From the NCBI RefSeq assembly GCF_018143015.1, contig NC_054756.1, positions 15,956,402-16,020,401 on the forward strand: DNA of 64,000 nucleotides. The letters run 5' to 3'. The stretch comes from Lytechinus variegatus. Taxonomy: Eukaryota; Echinodermata; Echinoidea; Temnopleuroida; Toxopneustidae. The notes beneath the pieces are model-generated. The model made no database searches, had not been told where the DNA came from, and saw nothing but the letters and a program-made list of their open reading frames with translations. Below, one piece after another: positions 24,906 through 35,754 of the stretch (its first letter is position 1; each line of letters opens with the position of its first letter). The position numbers were made by a program, and so were the translations under genes.

Positions 24906-25062
24906 GCTCCGTAACACAAAGGTTTGCGATGAATAGCAAATATGAAAGAATACTTCTGATTGGTTCCTATTCAGTATCTTGCGGACAAATGCGTGTGTAA
25001 CATTGCTCTTGATTGGTCAATTCATTTAGCGAATGATCGCTAATCTTTGTGTTACGGAGCAC
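24906..25062. mobile_element. MITE with GCTCCGTAACACAAAG ends, family D copy 1
   Basis: Inverted ends GCTCCGTAACACAAAG and CTTTGTGTTACGGAGC. TGATCTGG is present on both sides (24898-24905 and 25063-25070), an 8-bp target duplication of the hAT type. The centre has GATTGGTTCC and GATTGGTC. The second copy is at 44066-44200. Confidence 0.8.
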
Positions 25063-25359
25063 TGATCTGGCATTAAGGGTAAACTGATATTCACACTGTT
25101 GCAAATATTGATGATGTAAGCTTGTTTTATGGTCTGTCACATCAAAATTTTAACATTTTTTCTCACCTTTTCCACTTTGGTCAGCCCCTCAAAGTGATGT
25201 CAAAGGCATATGCCCCTTTCCCCTAGATAAGCCACTGCAATTTACAACACACAGTGATACACATGTACAGGATACCTTACATTATGTTCAAGTAGCAAAA
25301 TACAGTTGGTGAAAAAATATCATCTCTCCAATGAATGCTTTATGAAGGTCTTGTAGCTT

Positions 25360-28300
25360 CTACTTGATCATCCGCAGACCATATCGTAGTAACATCAAGA
25401 GACTGCAATGGTAGATAGAAATATGTACATGTAGTAATGAAATAAGTACAACATAACATCTGTTGACAGAGAAACATCTGCACAATTTTCATGAACCAGC
25501 CCATTCGACAGAAAGGGCTCTACAAAAATAATTACTACTGTAAGCAAAGCTTTCATTTGTTATATTAAACCTTCATTAATCAGTTTGGGACACTCAAAAC
25601 ATGGAGATTGTGTCTTCACGCTCAAACTATGAATGTAGATTTCTTTAATCTTTATCATAAAAACACAAGACTTAAAATCAAGTAATCTGAAGAAACACAT
25701 TAAAAATAATGAACAAAAAATTGGCAATACTAATATATCCTGCAATTAAAGAGACAATTGCATATAGTGTTGACAGGTTCAATAAATTAATCAATTAGTC
25801 ATTTTCAAGTACTGGGTAATTGATTTCTCAACTAAAACTATGTAACATCAAGCACTACTTTAAATCTAGAGCATATCTTAAGAACAGAAAGTAATACACA
25901 ACTGATTGTAATACCTATTATAAGCTTTGTGTACTAAATAGACATATAGCAAGGAATGTCGTAAGACCAAAACACAATAATTTGGTTGTAATATTTTTTT
26001 GTTAGTATTTTTTCTTCTGAATTCATATATTTATACATCTTGTGTAACAACTAACAATGCAATGGCAAGATCTATAGCAAGTAATGTCAAAAGAAAAAAA
26101 ATTGTTGTAGTTTCAATGGTATTTTTTCTTCTGCATTCATATGTCTTGTGTAACAAATAACAATATAATGGCCAGATCTATAGCAAGTAATGTAAAAAAA
26201 TAATTGGTTTTAAAGAGAAATGCCAGTAGTTGCAGTAAACATCGATTTCATGAGAAAGTCTGTAAAACCAGGCTTAATTGTCAGTATATCATCGAGGATC
26301 TAGATCTGGTACAGTTACATAAACTGAACTTTGTGAAATCTTGAAATCTACGCTGAAAAATGTTCACACTGAAGATCACCAACACAGATAGGCACACGTG
26401 GGACAGTGTATTATTATTGCTGGAATAAAGACCCGACGGAAGTGACCGAATCCACGCTTATTTTGCTTTATCATAGCAATTACACAAGTTCTTCCAGAAT
26501 CCTTTGGCACATATTTTTTATTCATACAAACAGACACTTGGGTGGTCATCATATTAGAAAAAAAGTCATTTTGAGATAGTTACCAGAACTGGAATTTATC
26601 TTTAATGTTTGTTATGATTTTTCTTCCTCATTCACATTTATTGCATGTCTTCTTATGTATCAAACAAGCCAGATCAATAGCAAGTCATGTACAATAAAAC
26701 ATAAAATATGTTGATTGTATATATTCAAAGAACATGAACACATAAACATCTTTAAAACGTGATGCTGCAAAGTGTGAACTCACCTCAAAGATGCAACAAG
26801 CCCAGCTGGCATGAATTTACCACTGTTGGAATATCGGTAACCCATAACACCTGTTAGCACCACAGATGTTCCTGAAATTGAATGAAGGATAAAATGGTAT
26901 TTCATTGTACAACCAGTATAACCTCCACACAACTTTTTGATAGAGCACAGGATTTACTCTGTATTATTTGTAGTGTTACTCAATTGTTATGGTGCAATTC
27001 TTGCAATCATATAAATAAGAAACTTGTTATAAAAAGAAATTTCATCAAATTTAACTATCTAGATGTGTCAGATAAAGTGAAGACTGGATTCTATGGAAAA
27101 TGGCCTGCTAATGATACAAGGGGGAAAATGTGGCAAAAATAGCACTAGCACACTTTTTCAAACATTATTTAAAATGTGTTGATTCAATCATTCCAAGCTA
27201 AAGAATGTCAATTATCAAACAAACAGGGGCCTGTTTCATAAAGGACTTGCAACTGTTACTTTGACATAATGGCAACTACCATGGTAACAGGGCTCAGCAG
27301 CCAATCATAACCAAGGTTTCCATGGTAGTTGCCATAATGGCAAAGTTACAACAGTCTTTTACAAAACGTGCCCCTGAAGTAGCGAGCATGCAAAATATAT
27401 AAGCCTACATAAAAACAAATGGAATAGTGAATCAATATGGAATGAACTTCAAACATTCAATAGTACTTTAGAAATTTGCTACAGGTAGGGGTCGACTCAC
27501 CAAAGATGACAAAATAGTTGTTTGGGTCTTTTGAAGTTAGAGATGCCCCATAGCCGGCCATAGCTCCAAACAAAAGACCAGAGGCCAGGGACATGGTGCT
27601 ACCTGAAATAAGAATAATAAAGACACGATCGATCTCCGGCGATTAATTTTCAAATCTACAAAATAAAACATTGGTAACACTAACAGATATTGTTAGTTAT
27701 TTTATCAGAAAATCAGCAGTATCAAAGAAACTGTATAATCCAAGGAAAATGTTGGCCATCTATCAAAATGCTAAAAAATCTAGACAAAGCATGGACCCAA
27801 ACTGGGCGACAGTTATACCCATGACCACTTGCACTAAAGCAGCAGGACTACCGTCAGTAAATGGGGATGAGTGTCAAAAATCATTAATACATCCCTAGAA
27901 ACGACTTTTATTCCTTTCTTAAGATCTACTTCCTTTTTGCTTCATTTTTTTTCGATTGATCAAACATACTGCATGCTTGCTAATGTACCAGGTGGTAGTC
28001 AATAGTCACTCATCTCAAATATCCCAGTCTCTAAAGTCCACCACACACCTTACGACTGTTCGCGATCTGATTTTGGAACAAATCGCATTTTGCTCAATTT
28101 CTGAAAATAGAACATACCGGTACCGGTATTTTATTTGAGGTTAAAATTTATTGAAAGAATACTAGTATAACCATTTTGAAAGATTGCAAGCCTTTATTTT
28201 GGAGTAAAGGCCAAGTCAGCATCAAATCATAGCCAATCGTACGACTGCTATGACGTCATTATGACTAGATATTAAATTTGCTTTAATTTATTCTAAGGAT

Positions 28301-28929
28301 AAAGAATGATGGCATAGACATAGTCACAGATTTGAACAGAGGTATTCATACAATGATTTTGAACACTACACTAGATATTCCAAGTCTCAATATTAGCATC
28401 AAATTCTACTATGTGTTATTCCCAAATTGAGTCGCAGACCAATCGTAAGGTGTGCGGTCGCTGTTAATAAGACCAGGGGCCCGTTTCATAAGAGTTACAG
28501 TACATTATTTATAAACAAGGATTTTGTCTACTTTCATGACTTTAACAGATGAATAAAAAGCAATTGTTTGCAGGTAATTTATTTAAAATACGTTTCAAAT
28601 GGCGCACCATAATAAATGGGCGACACGAAAGACGGTTCTTGCAAGTTACAATAAATACAAAGGCAAAGACCCTTTGGTGCAAACGGCCCCAGGTTAACTT
28701 GCGGGCAGCCGCAGACTGAGTTGCGTCTTGCAATTGCGGCCAGCCAGCCACCCTGAAGCGTTGGGCGCAGGAACTGACCAGCGAAGGACAGCGGTGACAC
28801 GACGACACACAAGTCAAGCTTTTCATTTGTCGATTTAAACCAGAATTAAGCATTACCTGCTTTTAGATATCCCATTGCTCCACCGATGGCGATGAGGGCC
28901 GCATATCCATAACCAAGAATGTCAGTCAT
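25360..28929 (-). CDS. TMEM14-family membrane protein (four coding exons, complete)
   Basis: Exons 28857-28929, 27501-27602, 26784-26871 and 25360-25402 join with GT/AG sites and matching phases to give 101 residues plus TAG. The ATG at 28929 opens MTDILGYGYAALIAIGGAMG. Exon 2 encodes SLASGLLFGAMAGYGA, exon 3 GVMGYRYSNSGKFMPAGL and exon 4 SLLMLLRYGLRMIK. The small Gly-rich helices and the SGKFMPAGL motif are diagnostic of TMEM14 proteins. The vertebrate relatives TMEM14A and TMEM14C are 99-112 residues, and TMEM14C works in the mitochondrial inner membrane in haem synthesis. I cannot decide between A and C, so no paralogue symbol is given. It has no frameshift and looks functional. Intron 2 holds a family A MITE and intron 3 holds local repeats. 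Confidence 0.93.
25940..26700. repeat. local direct repeats in TMEM14 intron 3
   Basis: A ~110-bp unit with TTTTTTCTTCTG.ATTCATAT, CTTGTGTAACAA and AGATCTATAGCAAGTAATGT recurs at ~26000-26090 and ~26115-26195, with weaker copies near 25945-25985 and 26615-26700. Confidence 0.6.
27225..27376. mobile_element. palindromic MITE, family A copy 2
   Basis: Left arm GGACTTGCAACTGTTACTTT and CATAATGGCAACTACCATGG; right arm CCATGGTAGTTGCCATAATG then GGCAAAGTTACAACAG. The centre has CAGCCAATCATAACC. It lies inside a TMEM14 intron. Confidence 0.8.
28038..28460. mobile_element. TIR element in TMEM14 intron 1
   Basis: The left block CACACACCTTACGACTG and right block CCAATCGTAAGGTGTGCGG are inverted. The interior has GCCAATCGTACGACTGC and no reading frame of note. 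Boundaries are approximate. Confidence 0.55.
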
Positions 28930-29474
28930 AATGGCAATTCGTTGACAATTCGGCCGGTGATTTACAGATTTATTTACGGATCTTCAAGTTCAGGCAAGCG
29001 GATACATCGACAGAATTCCCAGGTATCGGTCCCAACGCACGTAGAGGGCGTCAACATTTTGCAAACTTTGCAAACAGAGTTTAAAACAAGCTAGGGGGGG
29101 GGGGGGGGCGCTTCAAGCTTCAATAGGTCTTAGTTTCAAGAATATTGAGAAAGATGATCATGAAAAAATATATGGGTTTTTTCAGCTTAAGTACTTCATA
29201 TCTCTATCAGTGTGATGTAAAATTAAAGCTGACTAGTGGAAACATTCTTCATTTTATTTCAAAAGTATACCCCTAAATACCGATTTAAATCAGAATCGAG
29301 GAAATTCCCAAACCATGCATGATCCCAATTGGAACTTTTCTAAATTTAGTAAACGAAATTAAACTGAACAGGATTTACAAAATTGACGAGTGAGTAAAAT
29401 TACCAACAGAGAGGTCGTATACACGAACGCTTATCAGTGATGGCTGCTATATCCACTCACAGAAACTGGCTCTA

Positions 29475-29683
29475 TGGGGTGTTCAATTAAGTGCAAGTTA
29501 ATTTCCAGGCCTAAATCAAACAAAAAAATGAAAATAATTGTGAATTTGCAATCAATTTCTAATCTGCTTTTTGAAACCAACAGTGAAATATGATTTGCTA
29601 CAGTTAAAATTGGTCTATCGATTGTAAAATTGCATCAGAATATTTGCAATTGATTGCAAATATTTTTTTTGCAACATCTCCTA
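29475..29683. mobile_element. palindromic MITE, family C copy 2
   Basis: GGGGTGTTCAATTAAGTGCAAG at the left and GCAATTGATTGCAAATATTT then GCAACATCTCC at the right match 15723-15944, including GAAATATGATTTGCTACAG in the middle. Confidence 0.65.
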
Positions 29684-29760
29684 AGTATACCAAAGCAGCA
29701 CCACTTGCCGGCAGACCGATGGAGGGGGGGGGGGTAAGCCCGCTAGTCATAAGGACCGAT

Positions 29761-30108
29761 CACTAGCGGATCCAGGGGGGGGGGGCGGCACAGCCAGCCC
29801 GTGCCCACTTCTGAGAAGCAAAATTAAAATTTTAATGTGAAAATGCCATTAAAACAAAAATGTGCCACCCCCTTTAAAAGAGAAGACCCATTTTCTCTCT
29901 TTTTTTTCTTGCTTGTCAAATTTTGTTTTGCAAATGAAATATCATTGATTTCGCGTTAAAAACCTTTGATTTTTTTCCTTTATTCATTTTTATTTACTTG
30001 TTAATTTTTTCGGGGACGAAATATCATTTCATTTTGGTTTACTAAACCTATTCATTTTTATTTATTTATTTTTTTTTTTTGGGGGGGATCCTGGATCTGC
30101 CCCGGGTG
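29761..30108. mobile_element. short G-rich TIR element
   Basis: The left end CACTAGCGGATCCAGGGG and the inverted right end (read as CACCCGGGGCAGATCCAGGA) match imperfectly. ACCGAT flanks both sides (29755-29760 and 30109-30114). The interior is T-rich and non-coding. Confidence 0.55.
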
Positions 30109-30293
30109 ACCGATATTCATAACGTGTAAGCTCCTATACCCGAAGGTTCGCTACTCGAAAAAGAAAAATGGGACTGGCGACACACTCGTCTTCTATCATG
30201 ATTCATGACTGGCGAGCCAATGACTCGCGACCCTCTTCCCCGATTATCGAACCTCTTATGACTGGCAACCCTCTATAATATATGAAGAGTTTA

Positions 30294-31095
30294 GTTGCAA
30301 AAGGGGTTAGGTCCACTTTGGACTATTCCGAGAAAAAATATATTTTTATTCTCACTTATTGCAATATTCTTATGAGAAACTTAATTGTCATGATGTACTA
30401 CCCTATCATGTGAACATGAAATTGGGTATAAAAGAAATTTACCTGGCTTAAGTTTTTTCTATATTTTAAAAAAAATATATCATTGTGGACCTAATCCATT
30501 TTGCAAGTAAACTGAAATTAATACAATCCCTTTTGATTAAAAAAGGTGATTTTCATTCATGTTTTTATTTGAATTTTAAATTTTCTTTTGTATCATCAGA
30601 GTTACTAAAAATTTAGAGGTTTAGAGACTGAAAACAACAAAAAAATATGAAAAATGGACCTAACCCCTTTTGACAAATGAGTTCTTCAGAAGACTTTTGT
30701 TGCAAAAGGGGTTAGGTCCACTCCGAGAAAACAATTTTTTAATTCTCCCATATTCCAATATTCTTATGCGAAACTGAATTTTCATGATACCCTTCCATGA
30801 AGACATAAAATTGGGTATAAAAGAATTCTACCTGTCTTCATATCTTTTGTGATATTCTTTTCCAAAACAATTCTGTGTGGACCTAACCCCTTTTGCAACA
30901 AAACTGAAATGGACCTAACCCCTTTTGAAAAAAGGTGATTTTCTTTGCCATTTTAGTTCACTTTTTAATAGGAATTTCAACTTTTCTTTGGTATCATCTT
31001 ATAGAGCTATTAATAATCTATATATTGAGACAAAAAAAAATCAAATTTGATGAAAAATGGACAAAACCCCTTTTTGCAAGTGATCTCTTCATATG
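30294..31095. repeat. 405-bp tandem repeat with perfect 23-bp inverted arms
   Basis: GTTGCAAAAGGGGTTAGGTC begins at 30294 and again at 30699, giving two ~405-bp units. In unit 2 the arm at 30699-30721 has an exact reverse complement at 30877-30899. Further copies of GGACCTAACCCCTTTTG occur inside. No coding potential is visible. Confidence 0.8.
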
Positions 31096-31110
31096 GCCAG
31101 AGATAATTAT

Positions 31111-31292
31111 GAAGTGCCCAAGGCCCGGCGAGAGTCCAAATATCTCGCTATGTTGATATATAACTTTTTATAAGTCAACTTGGCGAGAAAACTTATCTCA
31201 CTATGTCGACATAATAACCTTATTATGTCGACATAATATGGTTATTATGTCGACATAAGTATCTCGCCAAGTTGTCAAGTCGATGGCACTTA
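31111..31292. mobile_element. palindromic element with TTATGTCGACATAA motifs
   Basis: AAGTGCC and GGCACTT ends are inverted, inner TATCTCGC / GGCGAGA blocks pair, and the centre repeats TTATGTCGACATAA, itself a palindrome, twice exactly with a related TATGTCGACATAA just before. The whole could form a cruciform. Confidence 0.65.
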
Positions 31293-32298
31293 ATTTAAAG
31301 GCTCTGTAAAAATCTATTGAGGTAGACAAAATGTGAAATACTCGATCTCAGGGTGTAAGAATCAATAAAATACTTAATTAAGCCATATGGGAAAAATTCG
31401 TGAGCAATTTTTGGTTATGGAGTTTTCATTTTATTTCACTATATATATACATATCAATTGCTACAGAATTATATCCATGAAGAAGACATACGTGGGGTTG
31501 TGCCTAAAATTCGGAATATAAAAGTTGGAAAAAAAAATTTGGGCTGGGACTGTATGCATTATCTCGCAAAGATCTACCTTTTGACTCATCCACATTCATT
31601 ACGAGGAGTTTTTAATCGTTATATACACGCACACACCCTCACGCACATACACACCCGTGACTCACTTATTCACACACAAAATACACCTTGCAAACCTTCA
31701 GATTTATTCACTTTTTATTCATTACAAAAATGGGCAAAGCTACGTTACTAGAGCTCACAATTTGACAATTTATCTAAAACACTAAATTTTCAGGCTATCA
31801 TGACTATGAATCTTATCAAGTATCACATGAAAATATTTTCAAAGGGATTCTTTGGTATGTAGATCGATTTCTATGAGAAAAAACTAAGTATAACACATTG
31901 TAATATCTCTAACTTTTATTTCCTTATCAAACTTTCACATCTAAACAGCTGCGTTTATATCCAACAAAGTGAGCAAATATTGATGTCATTTGGTCTCAAG
32001 GTGGCGCTCTTCAATTTTATGTCAGTTCTAAAAAATACATCCAAAGAAAGCACACTCTGCAAAACTTCTCATCTTAATATATGTTTTAAAGAATAAAAAC
32101 AGTTCTTTTTGACCAATACAATACATTGTATGGACTCAGAACTTGTTTATGAATATTGTGGAAAGGCAAGAGTTAAATTAAAAAGAAAGTTTTGAAATAA
32201 ACCAATGACACAATATACCTTTAACGTCCCAATGTATCATTAATGAAAATTGATTTTTTTAATGAAATTCATTCACTAGTCGTTTATCAGTTCCAAGA

Positions 32299-32640
32299 CA
32301 TTTGCTCCGACGACAATTGCTCCGCTAAACTTCCACACAATAATAGATTTACCAACTTCATCCCTGGATTTAACGCTATTCCATATCCTAAACCTAACCC
32401 TAAACTGATATGAAACCCATTTGCATCCCAGGCATATTCCCACGTATACAGGGAGAGCGTTTCATCAATATTTTCATCCGACAAGTTGTCAGATCTGACA
32501 TCTTTCCATGATTTTGATTGGCTGAGAGGTACTGTTCCTATGGTAACTGTTGGATAAAATGGGACTTGTCGGATAAAACGTCCGACAAGTCCTTTCATGA
32601 AACGCCCCACAGGAGTACATTCACGGAGCAATTGTCAGCG
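32299..32640. mobile_element. TTGCTCC repeat hosting a family B MITE
   Basis: CGACAATTGCTCCG at the left and CGGAGCAATTGTC at the right are inverted. The family B MITE at 32451-32609 lies inside it. A fragment of the same repeat is at 22490-22515. Confidence 0.55.
32451..32609. mobile_element. palindromic MITE, family B copy
   Basis: GAGCGTTTCATCAATATTTT, CCGACAAGTTGTCAGATCTG and GATTGGCTGAGAGGTACT match the 20488 copy closely, ending TTTCATGAAACGCCCC. Confidence 0.8.
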
Positions 32641-34157
32641 AATTCTTCGGAATAAACATGATAAATTTGGACCCATTCTAGCCGAATTCGGCCTAATTAG
32701 TGGTTTCGGTGGATTCGAATGTTCCCGAATCCTTCCTGAATTTTCTCGCATTCGCGTATAGGGAGAAGAAATACTCCCAGTCCACCCACCGAATAGCCTA
32801 CGTGTATTCAGATGGATTCGCAGCAGCTGATTCGGTGCATAATTTGTAACCCTAGCTAAAAGGGAGCCAACGATATCCCGCATTCCATCATACTATTTGA
32901 CCAAATCACATATATTTATTTAGTCATTATTCGTTGCGCATGTTTTACCTTCAAGTAATGACTGTATAATTAATTTGGATTATAAAAAGGAAACGAATTG
33001 TACGAATACATATATCTCTTTTCACAATCCCCACTTAGCTCTTCAGTTGGTGGCTAGGAAAAGGAGAGCAAATTCAATGGCCCATTTTCTGAAGTAAGGT
33101 TTAACTTAGACCACGGTCTAACTCTGTGCTAAAATAATGGGGAGCCAAAAATTCTATTTAAAAAATCTAATGTATATTTCTTATGTTTACTATTTTGTTT
33201 TCATGATGAAGAAAATACTTCATTTATCATTCCCAGACAATCATGAGCAACTTGGATGTCACATGAGTCGATCAATAATTGGATGTGTACTGTTAAAGAT
33301 TTTTAACCCGATTGGCTCTCCTTATTTTAACCACCACTTTAAACGAGGGTTTAATTCAAACCCGAGTTCAGAATACGGGCCAATCACTCTAACCTGACGA
33401 TCTCTCTGCCCAGTCTTGGAAGACATGTGAAGAGCAGATTTGCCTGTATATAGAATAAGCTTAACCAAATTACAAATATGAATAACCATATTGATGAATT
33501 CAAAGACAAAAAGTAAATATAACACTTTCATAGAAATAAAATATCGAAAGACGAATTATCGATAAAAAGAATGTAATATAAAATGTGATATCGTGTTCCG
33601 TAGTTACTTAATATGGTGTTAAAAATGAATCATTGCTGAAATAAAGATGAAATCCTTGAATTCGGAATTGAATGAAAATTACTCAATAGGGAGGAGACCT
33701 AGCAATTATTCCAAGATTATTCGAAAACTATTTAAAAATTATTCATTATTTATAATTAACTCTAAATCTATAAGCTTGGTGCAATATGCAAGTAGGCAAA
33801 CATTTTTAAAGCACTACAAAAGAACTGCGAATATAATAGGCCCAATTTTTTGAAAAGAATTTCATCATAATCATTCGCAAATAATCTCTTTCTATTTCAT
33901 CTTTAATACTGATTTTTTTTTCCAGAAATGCTTAAAAAAATATGAATCATTCCCCACTTTGGCGACAACATGGTCAGAAATAATATTTTGTCTTCCTTCA
34001 ATATTTTTACGAAAATATCACAAATTAAAACGGTACTTCGATCACCCTAGCTTATAGAACCCTTAATGACAGATCGACGATTGTCACATTATTGCCTTAG
34101 ACCGGGCTATTTGTCTATTATTAGTATGGCAATTTTAATACAAAGAACATGTGGTTT
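32641..34157. other. intergenic / receptor 3' UTR
   Basis: AT-rich. The part next to 34158 should be the receptor's 3' untranslated region. TTTAAT (ATTAAA on the minus strand) occurs near 33902, but no poly(A) site can be fixed. A weak inverted repeat (TTTAACTTAGACC / GGGTTTAATTC) spans about 33100-33390. Confidence 0.35.
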
Positions 34158-35754
34158 CTATTCGGGACTTGCATGTTGGAGAACGTCATAATCATCGTCG
34201 CCCAAATTCGGAAGTTTCTTGGCAAAGAGAGCTGGTTCTGAGTTTCTTGATACCTTGTCCACTACGGCGTATTCTACTTCGGATGGGCGCAAGTCCCTTG
34301 GCAATGTCGCAGATGGTTTCCTCTTTTGGTTGTCAACAGGTTTCAAAGTTTCAAGCTTTTCTTTGTTGCTACACTCTTCCTCCAGAGACGAATACTTTCG
34401 CAGTTGCCCTCGAGGAGACATCTGGGACAGAATCGAGGACACAGATATCCTGGGAGTGGTCTTTGAGCACTTCTCTGTGCCATTTACATTTTCGTAACTT
34501 GGATTTTCAACGCTCCATTCAGATGAAATTGAAAGGTCCTTGACGGAGCATTTCTTGTTCTTTGATATCAGGAGTTTCTTTTGATCTACATATGAATATG
34601 AGTGGTCCATGTTGTTCACAACATCTTCAGTCTCAAAGGTGTCATCGTTTGTGAATTCGTATTTCAATTGCATTTCGCTGTCGTCGCCAATGGTCGCATA
34701 ATCAGGGTAGAGGACAGAAGGAAACGGGACGCTCTCGATCATACGTCGTCTTCTGGAATCTGGAAGCGTTTTGGATTGTTTTCTACCCTCGAAATAAACA
34801 CTATCATAATCACCATTTCGTCTACTGCCTACCCGAAGCTGTGGTTCTGTACTTAATCGGACAGAGGCTGGTAAGGTGTTCAAATGTTTTTGCTTGTACC
34901 CTGGTGCGTCACTGGGAAGACGTGACGTCCGGCTCTTGAAATCTAGATCTGATACTGTGGCATATTCCCCGCTTTCTAAGCGTCCGCTAATATGACAACT
35001 ACCCGTCTCAGTGTCAAGTTGATTTGTACCGAGTTCAGTCTGTGAAAGATGAGGGAAAACACTGGCATATTCTCGTATAACTGGAGGTCTCAGAGGAGGT
35101 CGTTTCTCCATTGCCTGACTCAAACCGTGCGATCCTTCTTCAAGCTTTTCGCCTTGACTTTCAGTTGCTCCACTACCAATCTCGCAGTACGACCCTTGGT
35201 GGACTGGCGAATACATTCCCGCATCGTACTCGAAACCGTATTTGAAGGGGCAAAGACCTGTCCCTGATATATATATTCCAGATTTGTGTGGCTCGTCGTA
35301 CAATTCCTGTTCTTGATCATCCCTGATAGGGTGTCGTATACTGGGTATGGCCAAAGGCACGCCATTACCGACTGACTCTTGGCTAGTTTCAAACCCTGAC
35401 GCATCGCTGTTGGTTGCCAGCTCACTCAAATCTCCAACATCCCCACTACTGGTCGTTACGAAGCTACCTTCGTTCTTGTGGTGTGCGTTGAGCGACGCGT
35501 ACTCCTCGTCGTGTCGTTTTTGCATCTCCTTGAAGGTCAGTCCCAGATAGGTGGAGAAATCGGTTGGTCTATCCCCACCTCCGAAGGAGCTGTCGAATTC
35601 ACTCTCAGAGACATGAGAAAGTCCACTATAGACGGCTGAGTCCCCGACTGAGTTCATCGGATCTAAGTAGGTGGTGTCCATGACGACCTCCACTGAGGCG
35701 GACAATGCATAAGGAGATGGATCCGCCATGATGGATGCTTTCTTCCTCCGCCGT
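34158..35754 (-). CDS. receptor terminal exon: cytoplasmic tail
   Basis: About 531 residues after acceptor TTTCTTTTTCAG. It opens with the stop-transfer run RRRRKKASIMADP. Counting from that Met, tyrosine motifs are YSGL (34), YLGL (61), YASL (77), YDEP (144), YASV (221), YATV (256), YDSV (308), YATI (344), YENV (412), YAVV (487) and YDVL (514). STYLGL and VEYAVV fit the ITIM consensus, YENV is a Grb2-type YxN site, YDEP a Crk/Nck-type site and RPPLRPP an SH3 ligand. No paired ITAM spacing is present. There is no kinase or other folded domain. Confidence 0.88.

Noticed and set aside
34151..35550. Several plus-strand frames
   Set aside because: All are shadows of the receptor tail exon on the minus strand.
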